Part shown: in pieces, positions 1-8,432 of the stretch
Position numbering within the stretch: position 1 is the stretch's first letter
How the letters are laid out: each line of letters opens with the position of its first letter
Source: Microbacterium halimionae
GTDB lineage: Bacteria; Actinomycetota; Actinomycetes; Actinomycetales; Microbacteriaceae
Length of the DNA stretch: 64,000 nt
Direction: 5' to 3'
Assembly: GCF_011761265.1 (NCBI RefSeq)
Contig: NZ_JAAOZB010000001.1
Span: 124,001 to 188,000, forward strand
Position numbers and translations under genes: made by a program
The notes under the pieces: generated by a model
Seen by the model: the letters and a program-made list of their open reading frames with translations, nothing else
Told to the model about the DNA's origin: nothing
Databases searched by the model: none

Positions 1-489
1 TTCGTCACGCACAGCCTGATGCAAGTGTGCGATCGACCACCGCAGCGGGATATTGACGCCGAACAGATCGGTCAGCTCCGTCGCTGCCTGCCCAGTGCTG
101 GTGTTTCGCCACGTACGAAATGGTGTGAGCAGGCGATCTTCAGCATCGAAGGCGAGGTAACCGTGCATCATCGCCGAGATGCCTATCGCGTCGAACGACT
201 CGACAGTGACTCCGAAGCTTTCGCGGATGCTGGCACTCAGCGCCGAGTATGCGGCTTGCACCCCGCTCCACACGTCTTCGAGCGAGTAGGTCCAGGTGCG
301 ATCGACGAACTGGTTTTCCCATTCGTGACTGCCTGTCGCCACTACCTGCGTGGGGTCATCGGTCAGTACGAGGCACGCCTTGATGCGCGTCGAGCCAAGC
401 TCGATCCCGAGCGACGTGCGCCCGGCCACGAGAGCATCCTTCAAAACGCTCATCGCATCGGCCACGTTTTCTGCTGACTGGTCACTCAT
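1..489 (-). CDS. FGGY-family carbohydrate kinase, N-terminal part (ribulokinase-like), cut by the window edge
   Basis: The frame is open from an ATG at 489 to the left edge and gives the first 163 residues of a protein that would normally be about 500 residues. Seen: the FGGY N-terminal phosphate-binding stretch IELGSTRIKA near residue 30, then GISAMMHGYLAFD and FRTWRNTSTG further in. The family phosphorylates ketoses or polyols with ATP in the cytoplasm. The RTWRNT stretch recalls the ribulokinase/xylulokinase branch, and araD lies at 7626, so L-ribulose is a fair guess at the substrate, but this is inference. A LacI-type palindrome sits 76 bases upstream of the start codon. The C-terminal half and the ATP site are not visible. 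Confidence 0.8.
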   Translation of the reverse strand, partial: MSDQSAENVADAMSVLKDALVAGRTSLGIELGSTRIKACLVLTDDPTQVVATGSHEWENQFVDRTWTYSLEDVWSGVQAAYSALSASIRESFGVTVESFDAIGISAMMHGYLAFDAEDRLLTPFRTWRNTSTGQAATELTDLFGVNIPLRWSIAHLHQAVRDE

Positions 490-564
490 AGAACCGCTCC
501 GTCCTTGACCGCGCACCACCGCCCGGCATTACCATCCACACGGCCATTTCACCGCTGGCATAGA

Positions 565-578
565 TGTTACCGGTCACA
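565..578. promoter_or_regulatory. Candidate LacI-type operator upstream of the FGGY kinase
   Basis: TGTTACCGGTCACA is a 14-base palindrome with one mismatched pair around a central CG, the usual form of a LacI/GalR-family site. It lies in the 115-base gap upstream of the FGGY kinase. No regulator for it is visible in this part of the window. The core differs from the operators at 42606-42635 and 44781-44830. Confidence 0.4.
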
Positions 579-604
579 AACCGAGTAATCGATCCCAGCT
601 CGAG

Positions 605-1060
605 TTAGTCTCCGAACCCATGAGAGCTCTTCACACGGAGCCCCTCGTCAATGCGCTCGACGAAGCGTTTTGCTGCACCGAGATCTTCTCGACTGCCACC
701 CAAGGCCGACAGCATCCGCTGTGCCAGATATTCGCGAATTTTGGCGCTTGTCTCGTGGGCAAGATCGGTGAGCTCGATGCGCACGAGACGCGAATCCGCG
801 TCGTCGTGTCGGCGGACAACGAGACCGTGCGACTCGAGTCCGCGCAGCGCAACACTGAGATTGCTCCGCCGGAGCGCCGTTCCCTCGGCGATAGCACTCG
901 GTGTCGTGCGCGGGTGCCGCTGGATCCACCGCAACGTCGTAATTTCAGTGCCCGTCAACGACACGATCCCCGGAACATGAGAGCCGCGCGGTTCGATCTC
1001 GCGACCGATCCGCAGGATCGTCTCGGCAAGCTCCGCGAGATCGTCATCGTTTGTGGCCAC
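605..1060 (-). CDS. MarR-family transcriptional regulator
   Basis: The 151-residue protein has the winged-helix layout of MarR proteins: a helix-turn-helix around TTPSAIAEGTALRRSNLSVA (about residues 53-72), then the wing with DDADSRLVRIELTD (about 85-98). It is divergent from a Bcr/CflA-type efflux gene starting at 1129, the classic arrangement in which the regulator represses both genes until a ligand binds. The start is taken as GTG at 1060. A TAGCAT box on the minus strand ends 6 bases before this codon and no Shine-Dalgarno is visible, so the mRNA may be leaderless. Ligand unknown. Confidence 0.85.
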   Translation of the reverse strand: MATNDDDLAELAETILRIGREIEPRGSHVPGIVSLTGTEITTLRWIQRHPRTTPSAIAEGTALRRSNLSVALRGLESHGLVVRRHDDADSRLVRIELTDLAHETSAKIREYLAQRMLSALGGSREDLGAAKRFVERIDEGLRVKSSHGFGD

Positions 1061-1090
1061 AGCGCCATGCTACGCGAACTTCCGTTATAG

Positions 1091-1104
1091 TTATGGTTAC
1101 ATAA
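1091..1104. promoter_or_regulatory. Candidate MarR operator in the divergent promoter region
   Basis: TTATG-gtta-CATAA is a short inverted repeat (5-base arms, 4-base spacer) in an A/T-rich island between the marR-like gene and the efflux gene. Position and A/T richness fit a MarR site, but the arms are short, so support is modest. Confidence 0.35.
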
Positions 1105-1128
1105 TCATTATTTACTCACGGGAGAACA

Positions 1129-2367
1129 ATGTCTACGGCGACTGCCACGACCCTCACATCGCCGCCGGTAACAACTGCCTCGAAGGTGAGCGTTCCGGTA
1201 CTTCTTGTGCTGGCGCTACTCTCGGCAATCGCCCCGTTCGCGACCGATCTGTACCTGCCTGCGTTCCCGGGGATGGTCGTCGATCTCGACACGACAGCAA
1301 CCCTCGTGCAGTTCACGCTCACCGCGTTCCTCGTCGGCATCACGCTCGGGCAGCTCATCTTCGGCCCCCTCTCCGATCGATTCGGGCGGATGCCTCCACT
1401 CATCATCGGGTCGGTGCTCTGTGTCGCAGCATCCGTCGTGGCTGTGTTCGCGCCGACCGTCGGAGTCTTGATCATCGCGCGGCTCGTTCAGGGTCTCGGA
1501 GCGGCCGCCGGCATGGTGATCGGCCGGGCGATCATCTCGGACGTCAGTTCGGGCAAAGCTGCAGCACGCGCATTCAGTCTCATGATGATCGTCGGCGGCG
1601 TCGCACCCGTCATCGCCCCACTGGTGGGTGGCTTCTTGGTCGGACCGCTCGGCTGGCGCGGCATTCTCGCCGTCATCTTGGGCCTTTCGATCCTCATGCT
1701 CGTGGCCATCATCGTCGTCCTGAAAGAGTCTTTCCCGCAGCACGCCCGCCACCAGCGTCGCGCTCACATCAACGCTGGCAACTCGCCTTTCACAGAGCTG
1801 CGTACGCGGAAGTACATCGGCTTCACGGCGACTTTCGGATTCGCATTCGCCGTCATGATGGCCTATATCTCCGCGTCGCCGTTCGTCTACCAAGACATGA
1901 TGGGAATGAGCGCCCTGCAGTACGCCATGTGCTTTGGCATGAACGCGTTGGCACTCGTCATCACGAGCGCGATCTCAGCGAAGCTTGCGGCCACCCGATC
2001 AGTGCAGGCTCTGCTTACGGGCGGCATCGCCGTACTCACCCTCGCGACGATCGCCTTCGCACTCGTTGCCGTGAGTGATGCTCCGGTGATTTGGCTCGCG
2101 GTGCCGCTGTTCGTCGCGGTCGCAAGTCTTGGATTCGTGCTCGGAAACGGCACATCGCTCGCACTTGAAACCGTCCCTCACGCTTCCGGCCTCGGGTCTG
2201 CTTTTCTTGGTGCGCTGCAGTTCGGCCTCGCGGCCGTCGTGTCACCGCTCGTCAGCCTCGGTGGCACGATGACGGTAACTCCGCTTGCGATCGTCATGAT
2301 CACCTGCGCGGTTATCGCGAGCGTCTCGCTTCTGGTCGCTCGGCGAGGCGCTCCAGCGCGGCCGTGA
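1129..2367 (+). CDS. Bcr/CflA-type MFS multidrug exporter
   Basis: The 412-residue protein is a 12-helix major facilitator of drug:H+ antiporter family 1. Seen: PFATDLYLPAFP in the first helix region, typical of Bcr/CflA proteins; GPLSDRFGRMPP in the helix 2-3 loop (about 80-91), the MFS signature; and GLGAAAGMVIGRAI in helix 4-5. It ends in a short basic tail. The start ATG is preceded by GGGAGAACA, a good Shine-Dalgarno. It is divergent from the MarR gene at 605-1060, which probably controls it. The exported compound cannot be told from sequence. A strong hairpin at 2427-2464 follows it. Confidence 0.88.
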   Translation: MSTATATTLTSPPVTTASKVSVPVLLVLALLSAIAPFATDLYLPAFPGMVVDLDTTATLVQFTLTAFLVGITLGQLIFGPLSDRFGRMPPLIIGSVLCVAASVVAVFAPTVGVLIIARLVQGLGAAAGMVIGRAIISDVSSGKAAARAFSLMMIVGGVAPVIAPLVGGFLVGPLGWRGILAVILGLSILMLVAIIVVLKESFPQHARHQRRAHINAGNSPFTELRTRKYIGFTATFGFAFAVMMAYISASPFVYQDMMGMSALQYAMCFGMNALALVITSAISAKLAATRSVQALLTGGIAVLTLATIAFALVAVSDAPVIWLAVPLFVAVASLGFVLGNGTSLALETVPHASGLGSAFLGALQFGLAAVVSPLVSLGGTMTVTPLAIVMITCAVIASVSLLVARRGAPARP

Positions 2368-2426
2368 CTGTGACGCCGTTGGAGCCAGATCAACGACTGC
2401 GCTCACGGGCCGAAGCTCACGGGACG

Positions 2427-2464
2427 AAGAGGCTGCGCGCCGGTACTGAAGCGCGCAGCCTCTT
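2427..2464. terminator. Shared terminator hairpin between convergent genes
   Basis: A 14-base perfect inverted repeat, AAGAGGCTGCGCGC with its complement, encloses a 10-base loop and is followed by TTTG on the + strand. It lies between the convergent efflux gene and the SDR gene and could stop transcription from either side; only the + side has a short T run. Confidence 0.75.
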
Positions 2465-2470
2465 TGTCGC

Positions 2471-3367
2471 TCATGGCGTTGGCATGCCGCCGTTGACGTT
2501 GATCGTCTCTCCGACGACGTAGCTCGATTCGGCCGATGCCAAGAACACATATGCCGGCGCGAGTTCGGCCGGCTGCCCCATTCGACCGAGCGCTGTCTCG
2601 GCGCCAAAGCTCTCGATCTTCTCCTGCGGCTGACCATCGGTCACCTGCAGCGGCGTCCAGATGGGCCCGGGAGCTACGGCATTCACACGAATACCTTTGG
2701 GTGCGAGCTGCTCAGCCAATGCCTTCGTGAACGCATTGATGGTCGCCTTCGTCGAGGCGTAATCGACCAGGATGCCAGCGGGCTTATACGCCTGCACGCT
2801 CGTCGTGTTGATAATCGTTGCGCCCGGAACAAGGTGCTTCAGCGCGGCTTTAGATATCCAGAACATCGCAAACACGTTCGTCGTAAATGTCGATTCGAAC
2901 TGCTCGACGGTGAGGGCCTCGAGATCATCGTTCCACACCTGTTTTCCGGCATTGTTCACCAGTATGTCGAGGCCGCCGAGGCCTCTTGCGGCGTCCTCGA
3001 CAAGCTTTTCGGCAAAAGTGTGATCCCGAATATCTCCCGGCAACAACACAGCAGTCCGCCCCGCGTCACGCACCAGCGTGGCGATCCGATCGGCATCCGC
3101 CTGCTCTTCTGGCAGATAGCTCAGCGCGACGTCGGCACCTTCTCGTGCGTAGGCGATTGCTATCGCCGCACCGATGCCAGAATCAGCGCCGGTGATGAGG
3201 GCCTTTCTGCCTGTCAATCGACCGGTACCTCGGTAGGTCTTCTCGCCGAGATCGGCGCGCGGCGAGAGCTCAGCGTCAAGTCCCGGTTCTTGCTGGTGCT
3301 GAGCCGACGGTTCGATGTCGTTGTAAAGCTCGACAGGATTAATAAACGTGTACTGGTCACGAATCAT
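2471..3367 (-). CDS. SDR-family oxidoreductase, general-stress type (long N-terminal extension)
   Basis: The 298-residue protein is a short-chain dehydrogenase with a 50-residue N-terminal extension (MIRDQYTFINPVELY...) before the Rossmann fold, as in the Bacillus stress dehydrogenases YhxC/YdaD. Seen: TGADSGIGAAIA cofactor loop, LVNNAG, and the catalytic pair YASTK. The substrate is unknown. The start is set at ATG 3367 because GAAGGAGACACC directly precedes it; a longer frame opening with GTG at 3406 overlaps the upstream stop codon and has no ribosome site. It is the last gene of the run GH15, SMP-30, SDR, SDR. Confidence 0.85.
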   Translation of the reverse strand: MIRDQYTFINPVELYNDIEPSAQHQQEPGLDAELSPRADLGEKTYRGTGRLTGRKALITGADSGIGAAIAIAYAREGADVALSYLPEEQADADRIATLVRDAGRTAVLLPGDIRDHTFAEKLVEDAARGLGGLDILVNNAGKQVWNDDLEALTVEQFESTFTTNVFAMFWISKAALKHLVPGATIINTTSVQAYKPAGILVDYASTKATINAFTKALAEQLAPKGIRVNAVAPGPIWTPLQVTDGQPQEKIESFGAETALGRMGQPAELAPAYVFLASAESSYVVGETINVNGGMPTP

Positions 3368-3405
3368 GGTGTCTCCTTCGTGGGCTAACAGATCCGGATC
3401 TCGCA

Positions 3406-4206
3406 CTAAATGGTCGCGACAGAACCCGAATCGACGCGGTAGTTAGAACCGTTGACGAACGATGCGAGGTCAGAACACAAGAACGCGATCACGTTCGCGA
3501 CCTCTGCCGGCTCTCCGCGCCGCTTCAGCTCCATGTAGGGCCGTTCCTCGTCGAGGAACGAGGTAATTGCTTGCGTGGGAGTCACGTCGAGTTGCTCGGC
3601 ACGCTTTTTCATCATCGCGTCAGTCATCGGGGTGTGGATGAACGCCGGCGAGACAGCGTTCACAAGCAAACCTTCGAGCGCATAAGAGCGCGAAAGGCCC
3701 TTCGCCAAAGCGAGGATGCCCGCCTTCGCGGCGCAGTATGGCAACTCGTCGTCATAAGGCTGCACTGCGTCTTCTGAGGCCAGAAGGACGAGCCGACCCC
3801 AGCCACCGCGCCGAAGCATCGGCAGGAATTGACGGATGAGTCGAACCGGACCGATCAGGTCGGTTTCGATCGTCTTCGTCCAGCCTTCGTCAGTGATCTC
3901 ATGAAAGAGCCCCTGCGCTCCAGTAACTCCCGCCGACTGCACCAAGATGTCGATGTCGCCAACGGCATCCGCCACCCTCTCATGCAGGTCCGCCAACGAG
4001 TCAACGCTCGTGATGTCGGCGGCGAACGCGAAGAGCCGGTCTTTGGGTGCCTTCAGAGTTTTCGCGGCCGTGTCGAGTTCGGCCTGGTCCATGTCGCTGA
4101 TCACAACGGTGGCGCCTTCATCGAGAAGCAGCCGCGCTGTCTCCCATCCGATTCCAGAGTCGGCGCCGGTGATAAGGGCTGTTCGTCCTGCAATTCCGAG
4201 GTCCAT
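3406..4206 (-). CDS. SDR-family oxidoreductase (glucose/3-oxoacyl dehydrogenase-like)
   Basis: The 266-residue classical SDR shows TGADSGIGWETA (about residues 14-25, NAD(P) loop), LVQSAGVTG, the catalytic serine region LLASEDA and YCAAK (Tyr/Lys pair). It ends with VNGSNYRVDSGSVATI, the usual SDR C-terminus. It starts one base after the stop of the SMP-30 gene, with AAAGGAAC 5 bases upstream, so the two are translated from one mRNA. Beside a lactonase-like protein, a sugar or sugar-acid dehydrogenase role is plausible but not shown. It is not a close copy of the SDR at 2471. Confidence 0.85.
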   Translation of the reverse strand: MDLGIAGRTALITGADSGIGWETARLLLDEGATVVISDMDQAELDTAAKTLKAPKDRLFAFAADITSVDSLADLHERVADAVGDIDILVQSAGVTGAQGLFHEITDEGWTKTIETDLIGPVRLIRQFLPMLRRGGWGRLVLLASEDAVQPYDDELPYCAAKAGILALAKGLSRSYALEGLLVNAVSPAFIHTPMTDAMMKKRAEQLDVTPTQAITSFLDEERPYMELKRRGEPAEVANVIAFLCSDLASFVNGSNYRVDSGSVATI

Positions 4207-4207
4207 G

Positions 4208-5143
4208 TCAGTTCCTTTCCATCATGCGGTTTTGGTGTGACGCTGCGCTCGATAGCTGGGGTGCTGTAGCGCCAAAAGTGTTCACCGGGTAGCCGTGACC
4301 GACGCCGTCAAGGCGAAAGATCGCGCCGCTAAGCGAGTGCGATTCAAGGTCGCCCTCGGTGAGGTTTTCGCGCGCCGTGCCAACGAAGAGCGTGCCGAGA
4401 TCTGGGCCGCCGAAGGCCACCGAAGTAACCTGCGGTGCGGGGAGCGCAAACTCTTCCATCACAGCGGGGGTGCTGCCCTCGCCGCTCCACAGCACGGCCG
4501 CGGATTCGCCGTACAGACCATTGACAAACCCACCCTCGCGGCGGCGCACAAGGCCGTCCGACGTGCGCCCAACGAGATAGGGCTGAAGCTCCCCCAGGTC
4601 GCCAGCGGAGTTGTAGCTTGCTCGGTAGACAGTCTTCGTCGAAGTATCTGTGACAAACATGACATCGCCGCTGTCGCTCCACTCGAAGCCGTTGGCCACT
4701 CCGAATCCGCCCCGCAGCTCACGAAGGCTTCCGTCGGGCTCGATCGCAACCAGCGTTCCGTCGGGATCGCCGGTCGTCACGTCCATCGACCCCACAAGGA
4801 AGCGGCCGAACGGGTCCACTTTTCCTTCGTTGCAGCGGATGCCGTCGTGTGAATGCGTCACGTGCGCAATCGTCCGCTCGATCGTGCCGTCAGCGTCAAG
4901 AGCCACGACGCTGTCTTTGAGCGCAGCGACGTAACCACCGCCGAGCGCTGGTTGCACAGCCGAAACCGGCGGCGGCAACTGAACGACACGGTCATCGCGG
5001 CCGTCAACGTTTCCGTCGAGGCGACCGCGATGCATCGTGCCAGCCGAAATGTCGACCCACACCATCTCTTCGGTGCGCGCATCCCACCAGAGGCTCTCGA
5101 CCAGGATTGCCGGCCCCGTCCGAAAAACAGTGTCAATGACCAT
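4208..5143 (-). CDS. SMP-30/gluconolactonase/LRE family protein
   Basis: The 311-residue protein is a six-bladed beta-propeller of the SMP-30/gluconolactonase type. Seen: the N-terminal ESLWWDARTEEMVWVDI, in which the glutamate is a usual metal ligand, SHDGIRCNEGKVDPFGRFLVG with the conserved asparagine, and DSGDVMFVTDTSTKTVYR with the catalytic-type aspartate. The family hydrolyses sugar lactones with a divalent metal. Its start overlaps the end of the GH15 gene by 11 bases and its stop abuts an SDR gene, so all belong to one operon. A sugar dehydrogenase/lactonase pairing with the SDRs fits, as inference. Confidence 0.85.
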   Translation of the reverse strand: MVIDTVFRTGPAILVESLWWDARTEEMVWVDISAGTMHRGRLDGNVDGRDDRVVQLPPPVSAVQPALGGGYVAALKDSVVALDADGTIERTIAHVTHSHDGIRCNEGKVDPFGRFLVGSMDVTTGDPDGTLVAIEPDGSLRELRGGFGVANGFEWSDSGDVMFVTDTSTKTVYRASYNSAGDLGELQPYLVGRTSDGLVRRREGGFVNGLYGESAAVLWSGEGSTPAVMEEFALPAPQVTSVAFGGPDLGTLFVGTARENLTEGDLESHSLSGAIFRLDGVGHGYPVNTFGATAPQLSSAASHQNRMMERN

Positions 5144-6965
5144 CGGCCTTCCCCCCTGCTACTTCGCGAATGATGATGGCGGCGTTGATGAGCGCCAAGT
5201 GACTGAGTCCCTGGGGAAGATTTCCCCAAAAGCTGCCATCGCGCGCCGAGATCATCTCGGAGAACAGCCCGACATCGTTGCCGCGAGTGACGAGATCGTC
5301 CATGAGTTCAATTGCTTCGTCATATCGCCCGACGCATGCCAGCGCCCCCGCACGCCAGAACGCGCATGCAACGAACGTGTGTTCCTCACGATCGACACCG
5401 CTGTAGCGATAGAGAAGGCTCCCGTCTCCGAGCGCGCCCGTGATGGCGTCGATCGTCGACGACATCCGGTCGCCCCGATCGAACCCGCTGGGCGCGTGCA
5501 GCAGCACCGACGCGTCAAGGTCAGTGGTGTCGGGATGCATTGTGTACGCGCCCATGTCTTCTGACCAGCAGTTCTCTTCAATCCACAGACGGATGCGGTC
5601 GCGCTCCGTGGCCCAGCGATCGGCAGAACCGGCAACCTGGCCGATCTCAGCGAGGTGCACAGCGTCATTGAGCGCTTGCCAGCAGCCCATTTTCGACGAT
5701 GTGTAGTGCGCTTCGTCAGGCAGTTCCCACATGCCCGCATCGCGATCGCGCCACAGATCGCACACCCGGTCAGCAATGACCGCCAGCATCCGACCGGTCT
5801 CGATATCGAGCACATTGCCGGCATCGACATACACCCGACATACCGAGAAGAGATCGCCGTATACGCCTAACTGCACCTGACCTTGGGCGGGATTGCCCGT
5901 CACAACCGGACCGATACCATTCCAGCCCGATACCTCGTGGGTGTGAGTGTCGCTAGGAACATCGCCGTTCAAGCTATAAAAAATATGAAGGTCGGGCCCA
6001 GACTCTCGAATCGAACGCAGCAGCCACGAAACCGCGGCATGAGTCTCTTCGCGAAGGCCGAAGTGCACGAGTGCGTTCGCGGTATACGCCAGGTCGCGCA
6101 CCCAAGCGAAGCGGTAGTCCCAGTTCTTGCCCCCGGCGGGGTTCTCCGGCAACGAACTGGTGGCCGCGGCCGCGATTGCGCCAGTCGGACTGAAGATCAA
6201 AAGTTTGAGTGCCAGCGCGCTGCGCTGCACGTGTCGTGCCCATGGGCCGTCATACGAGAATTCCCGCGACCACGCGCGCCAGTTGGCGATCGTACGATCG
6301 ACACCACGATCAGCGTCGTCGGCGTCCGGTATGTAAAGCGGCTCGCCACTTGTCGCAACTACTGCGATTACGTGGCGGGACTCCGCCTCGGCGGTGAACT
6401 CGCCGGTAAACGCGGGAGTCGGCTCCGCTGCCGCGTCATACTCCGCACGCGGTTCTGTTCGCGGTGTCGGGCCATGATTGCCACCGATCACGGCGAGCGA
6501 GACGTCACCGGCACGAATGATCTCGCCCTGCGGCGTGGATTGCACCCAGGGCGACACGGTGTGGAGCGCCGTGCCAACCTCCACTCGCCAACCGAACTCG
6601 ACCTGACCCTCGACGCCATCGATGCGACGGACGAGTTGTGCCCAGGGCAACCGACCTGCGGCCCCCGTCACGAGCGCGTCGGTGATCTTCGCCCGGCCCG
6701 TGCCTGTCGTGAAGGTCGTCTCGAGCACGTTCGTGCGGTCGACGTACCGACGAGAAACCTCGAACGGGGCGATCGGGGCAAGCTCGATCGATCCGCCGGT
6801 TGCTTCGTCGAGGATCCGAGCAAACGCTGGCATCTCATTGAGATCAGGAGTCGGCATCCAATCAATTTGCGCGCGCGAGCCGATCAGCGCGACGGTGCGG
6901 CCATCACCAATCGCCGCGTACGCGCGCAGATCACTTTCAGAAGGGGCCGGCTCGCTTTTAGTCAT
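5133..6965 (-). CDS. Glycoside hydrolase family 15 protein (glucoamylase/trehalase-like)
   Basis: A protein of about 610 residues. It opens with the YAAIGDGRTVALIGSRAQIDW motif of the actinobacterial GH15 group, and later shows NWDYRFAWVRDLAYTANAL (the conserved substrate-site stretch), MGCWQALNDAVHLAE and HTFVACAFWRAGAL. Related actinobacterial proteins include trehalases and glucoamylases; the substrate cannot be settled here. The frame continues upstream to 7220 but that part is basic and overlaps the acetyltransferase gene, so the start is placed at ATG 6965 (MTKSEPAPSESD), although its ribosome site is weak. No signal peptide: cytoplasmic. It overlaps the next gene by 11 bases. Confidence 0.85.
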   Translation of the reverse strand: MTKSEPAPSESDLRAYAAIGDGRTVALIGSRAQIDWMPTPDLNEMPAFARILDEATGGSIELAPIAPFEVSRRYVDRTNVLETTFTTGTGRAKITDALVTGAAGRLPWAQLVRRIDGVEGQVEFGWRVEVGTALHTVSPWVQSTPQGEIIRAGDVSLAVIGGNHGPTPRTEPRAEYDAAAEPTPAFTGEFTAEAESRHVIAVVATSGEPLYIPDADDADRGVDRTIANWRAWSREFSYDGPWARHVQRSALALKLLIFSPTGAIAAAATSSLPENPAGGKNWDYRFAWVRDLAYTANALVHFGLREETHAAVSWLLRSIRESGPDLHIFYSLNGDVPSDTHTHEVSGWNGIGPVVTGNPAQGQVQLGVYGDLFSVCRVYVDAGNVLDIETGRMLAVIADRVCDLWRDRDAGMWELPDEAHYTSSKMGCWQALNDAVHLAEIGQVAGSADRWATERDRIRLWIEENCWSEDMGAYTMHPDTTDLDASVLLHAPSGFDRGDRMSSTIDAITGALGDGSLLYRYSGVDREEHTFVACAFWRAGALACVGRYDEAIELMDDLVTRGNDVGLFSEMISARDGSFWGNLPQGLSHLALINAAIIIREVAGGKADGH

Positions 6966-7075
6966 CGCCGCAACGATATGCAGGCCAAAAGTAAGCGAGG
7001 TGGGGGTTGCGCTGACGACAAGTTTGATGCAGTGGCGCGCTGCAGCTGGAGTGACGCGGCGCGTCTGGAACTCGG

Positions 7076-7525
7076 TTACGACCGACGCATCGGAACGTGC
7101 GGAATTCCGTCTTCTGCGAACGCGGCCCCACTGATCACGAACCCGAAGCGGGCGTACCAGGGTGCGAGATGCTGCTGCGCATCGAGATCGATCGGCAGCC
7201 CCGGCCGACGTTCCCCGCACCGCGCGACCGCCCAGGTCATGAGATCCCCGGCGATCCCGCGGCCGCGATATGCGGCATCCGTCGCTACCCGCCCGATACG
7301 CATGGCATCGCCGTCGTCGAGAACACGGAGGGTCGCAGCAATTGCGCCAGTCTCGTCGTCGACAGCCCAGGCGAGTTCAGCACCGGGCTCAACGTCGCGC
7401 CCATCGAGGTCAGCGTAGGCAGCTTCTTGCTCGACGACGAACACGAGCATCCGCAGCCGGGCGATCGCGTACAGCGTTGACGATGGAATATTGGCTACGG
7501 CCCCGAATTGCAGTGTCACAGTCAC
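7076..7525 (-). CDS. GNAT acetyltransferase, ElaA-like
   Basis: The 149-residue protein matches the ElaA branch of GNAT enzymes: LRMLVFVVEQEAAYADLDGRD (about 24-44), the acetyl-CoA loop RGRGIAG near residue 88, and the C-terminal Q..L.PWYARFGFV and EDGIPHVPM blocks. It would transfer an acetyl group from acetyl-CoA to an unknown amine. Start GTG at 7525. It lies 110 bases upstream of the GH15 gene on the same strand and could be co-transcribed, but the function does not obviously fit that operon. Confidence 0.85.
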   Translation of the reverse strand: MTVTLQFGAVANIPSSTLYAIARLRMLVFVVEQEAAYADLDGRDVEPGAELAWAVDDETGAIAATLRVLDDGDAMRIGRVATDAAYRGRGIAGDLMTWAVARCGERRPGLPIDLDAQQHLAPWYARFGFVISGAAFAEDGIPHVPMRRS

Positions 7526-7625
7526 ACTTTTACGCTACCGGCGGGCGCCGACCGGCCAGGGGTGCACGCGCGGAAGCTTCAGACCTGGAAAGCTGGTGCG
7601 GAGCATCCTGAAAGGACATCACCCG

Positions 7626-8351
7626 ATGACTTCATCTCTTTCCGCGGTCGTCCGCGAAGAAATCGAACGCGCACGCAAGGTCGTCGCTGACCTTCACGCC
7701 GAACTCCCACGGTGGGAGCTCGTTGTCTGGACAGCGGGCAACGTCTCACAGCGCGTAAAGGTTCCCGGCGGAGAAGACCTCTTCGTCATTAAGCCCTCCG
7801 GCGTCTCGTACGACGACCTCTCCGCCGAAGCTATGGTCGTGTGCGATCTTGACGGCAATCTCGTCGAGGGTGCGAAGGCCCCATCCTCTGACACTGCGGC
7901 ACACGCATACGTCTACAAGCACATGCCCAACGTGGGCGGCGTCGTGCACACACACTCGACGTTCGCTACGGCGTGGGCGATGAACCAGGAAGCTATCCCT
8001 TGCACGCTCACGATGATGGCTGACGAATTCGGTGGACCGATCCCGATCGGCCCCTTTGCACTCATCGGTGATGACTCGATCGGGCGCGGCATCGTCGACA
8101 CTCTTTCGGGCGGTCGGAGCCGCGCCGTCCTCATGGCAAACCACGGGCCTTTCACCATCGGCCGCGACGGCAAAGACGCTGTGAAAGCCGCCGTCATGGT
8201 CGAAGAAGTTGCGCGAGCTGTGCACAGCGCCCGCCAAATGGGTACCCCGGTTCCGATCGAAACCCACCTGATCGACTCACTCTGGGACCGATACCAGAAC
8301 GTCTACGGTCAGGGCGGCTCCGAAACCGCTCCGCTCACCCTCTCGATCTAG
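7626..8351 (+). CDS. araD: L-ribulose-5-phosphate 4-epimerase (class II aldolase family)
   Basis: The 241-residue protein has the AraD signature set: GNVSQRV (phosphate site), KPSGVSYDDL, SSDTAAHAYVYKHMPNVGGV followed by HTHS (zinc histidines), MADEFGGPIPIGPFA with the acidic catalytic residue, MANHGPF, and a C-terminal YGQ. It converts L-ribulose 5-phosphate into D-xylulose 5-phosphate, the last step of L-arabinose entry into the pentose phosphate pathway. The start ATG 7626 is preceded by GAAAGGAC. It stands alone, although an FGGY kinase lies at the left edge; no araA is visible. The arabinose released by the GH51 enzyme at 48208 would need this route. Confidence 0.88.
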   Translation: MTSSLSAVVREEIERARKVVADLHAELPRWELVVWTAGNVSQRVKVPGGEDLFVIKPSGVSYDDLSAEAMVVCDLDGNLVEGAKAPSSDTAAHAYVYKHMPNVGGVVHTHSTFATAWAMNQEAIPCTLTMMADEFGGPIPIGPFALIGDDSIGRGIVDTLSGGRSRAVLMANHGPFTIGRDGKDAVKAAVMVEEVARAVHSARQMGTPVPIETHLIDSLWDRYQNVYGQGGSETAPLTLSI

Positions 8352-8397
8352 CCGACCCCGGGCGGAGTGTGAAAAGGCTATGCCTTCGCTCAATCTG

Positions 8398-8426
8398 TTG
8401 TGCGCAATTTAGTTGCGTGCAATACT
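8398..8426 (+). promoter_or_regulatory. Possible ohrR promoter and operator
   Basis: TTGTGC, 17 bases, then AATACT ends 6 bases before the ohrR ATG, with no Shine-Dalgarno in between. Inside it GCAA-ttta-gTTGC forms a short inverted repeat, where an OhrR dimer could bind. The layout matches the TetR promoter at 14450. Confidence 0.4.
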
Positions 8427-8432
8427 TTATAG

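Noticed and set aside
5883-7418. Open frame of 511 codons on the + strand opposite GH15 and the acetyltransferase
   Set aside because: Arg-rich and without pattern, while both minus-strand genes have clear family motifs.
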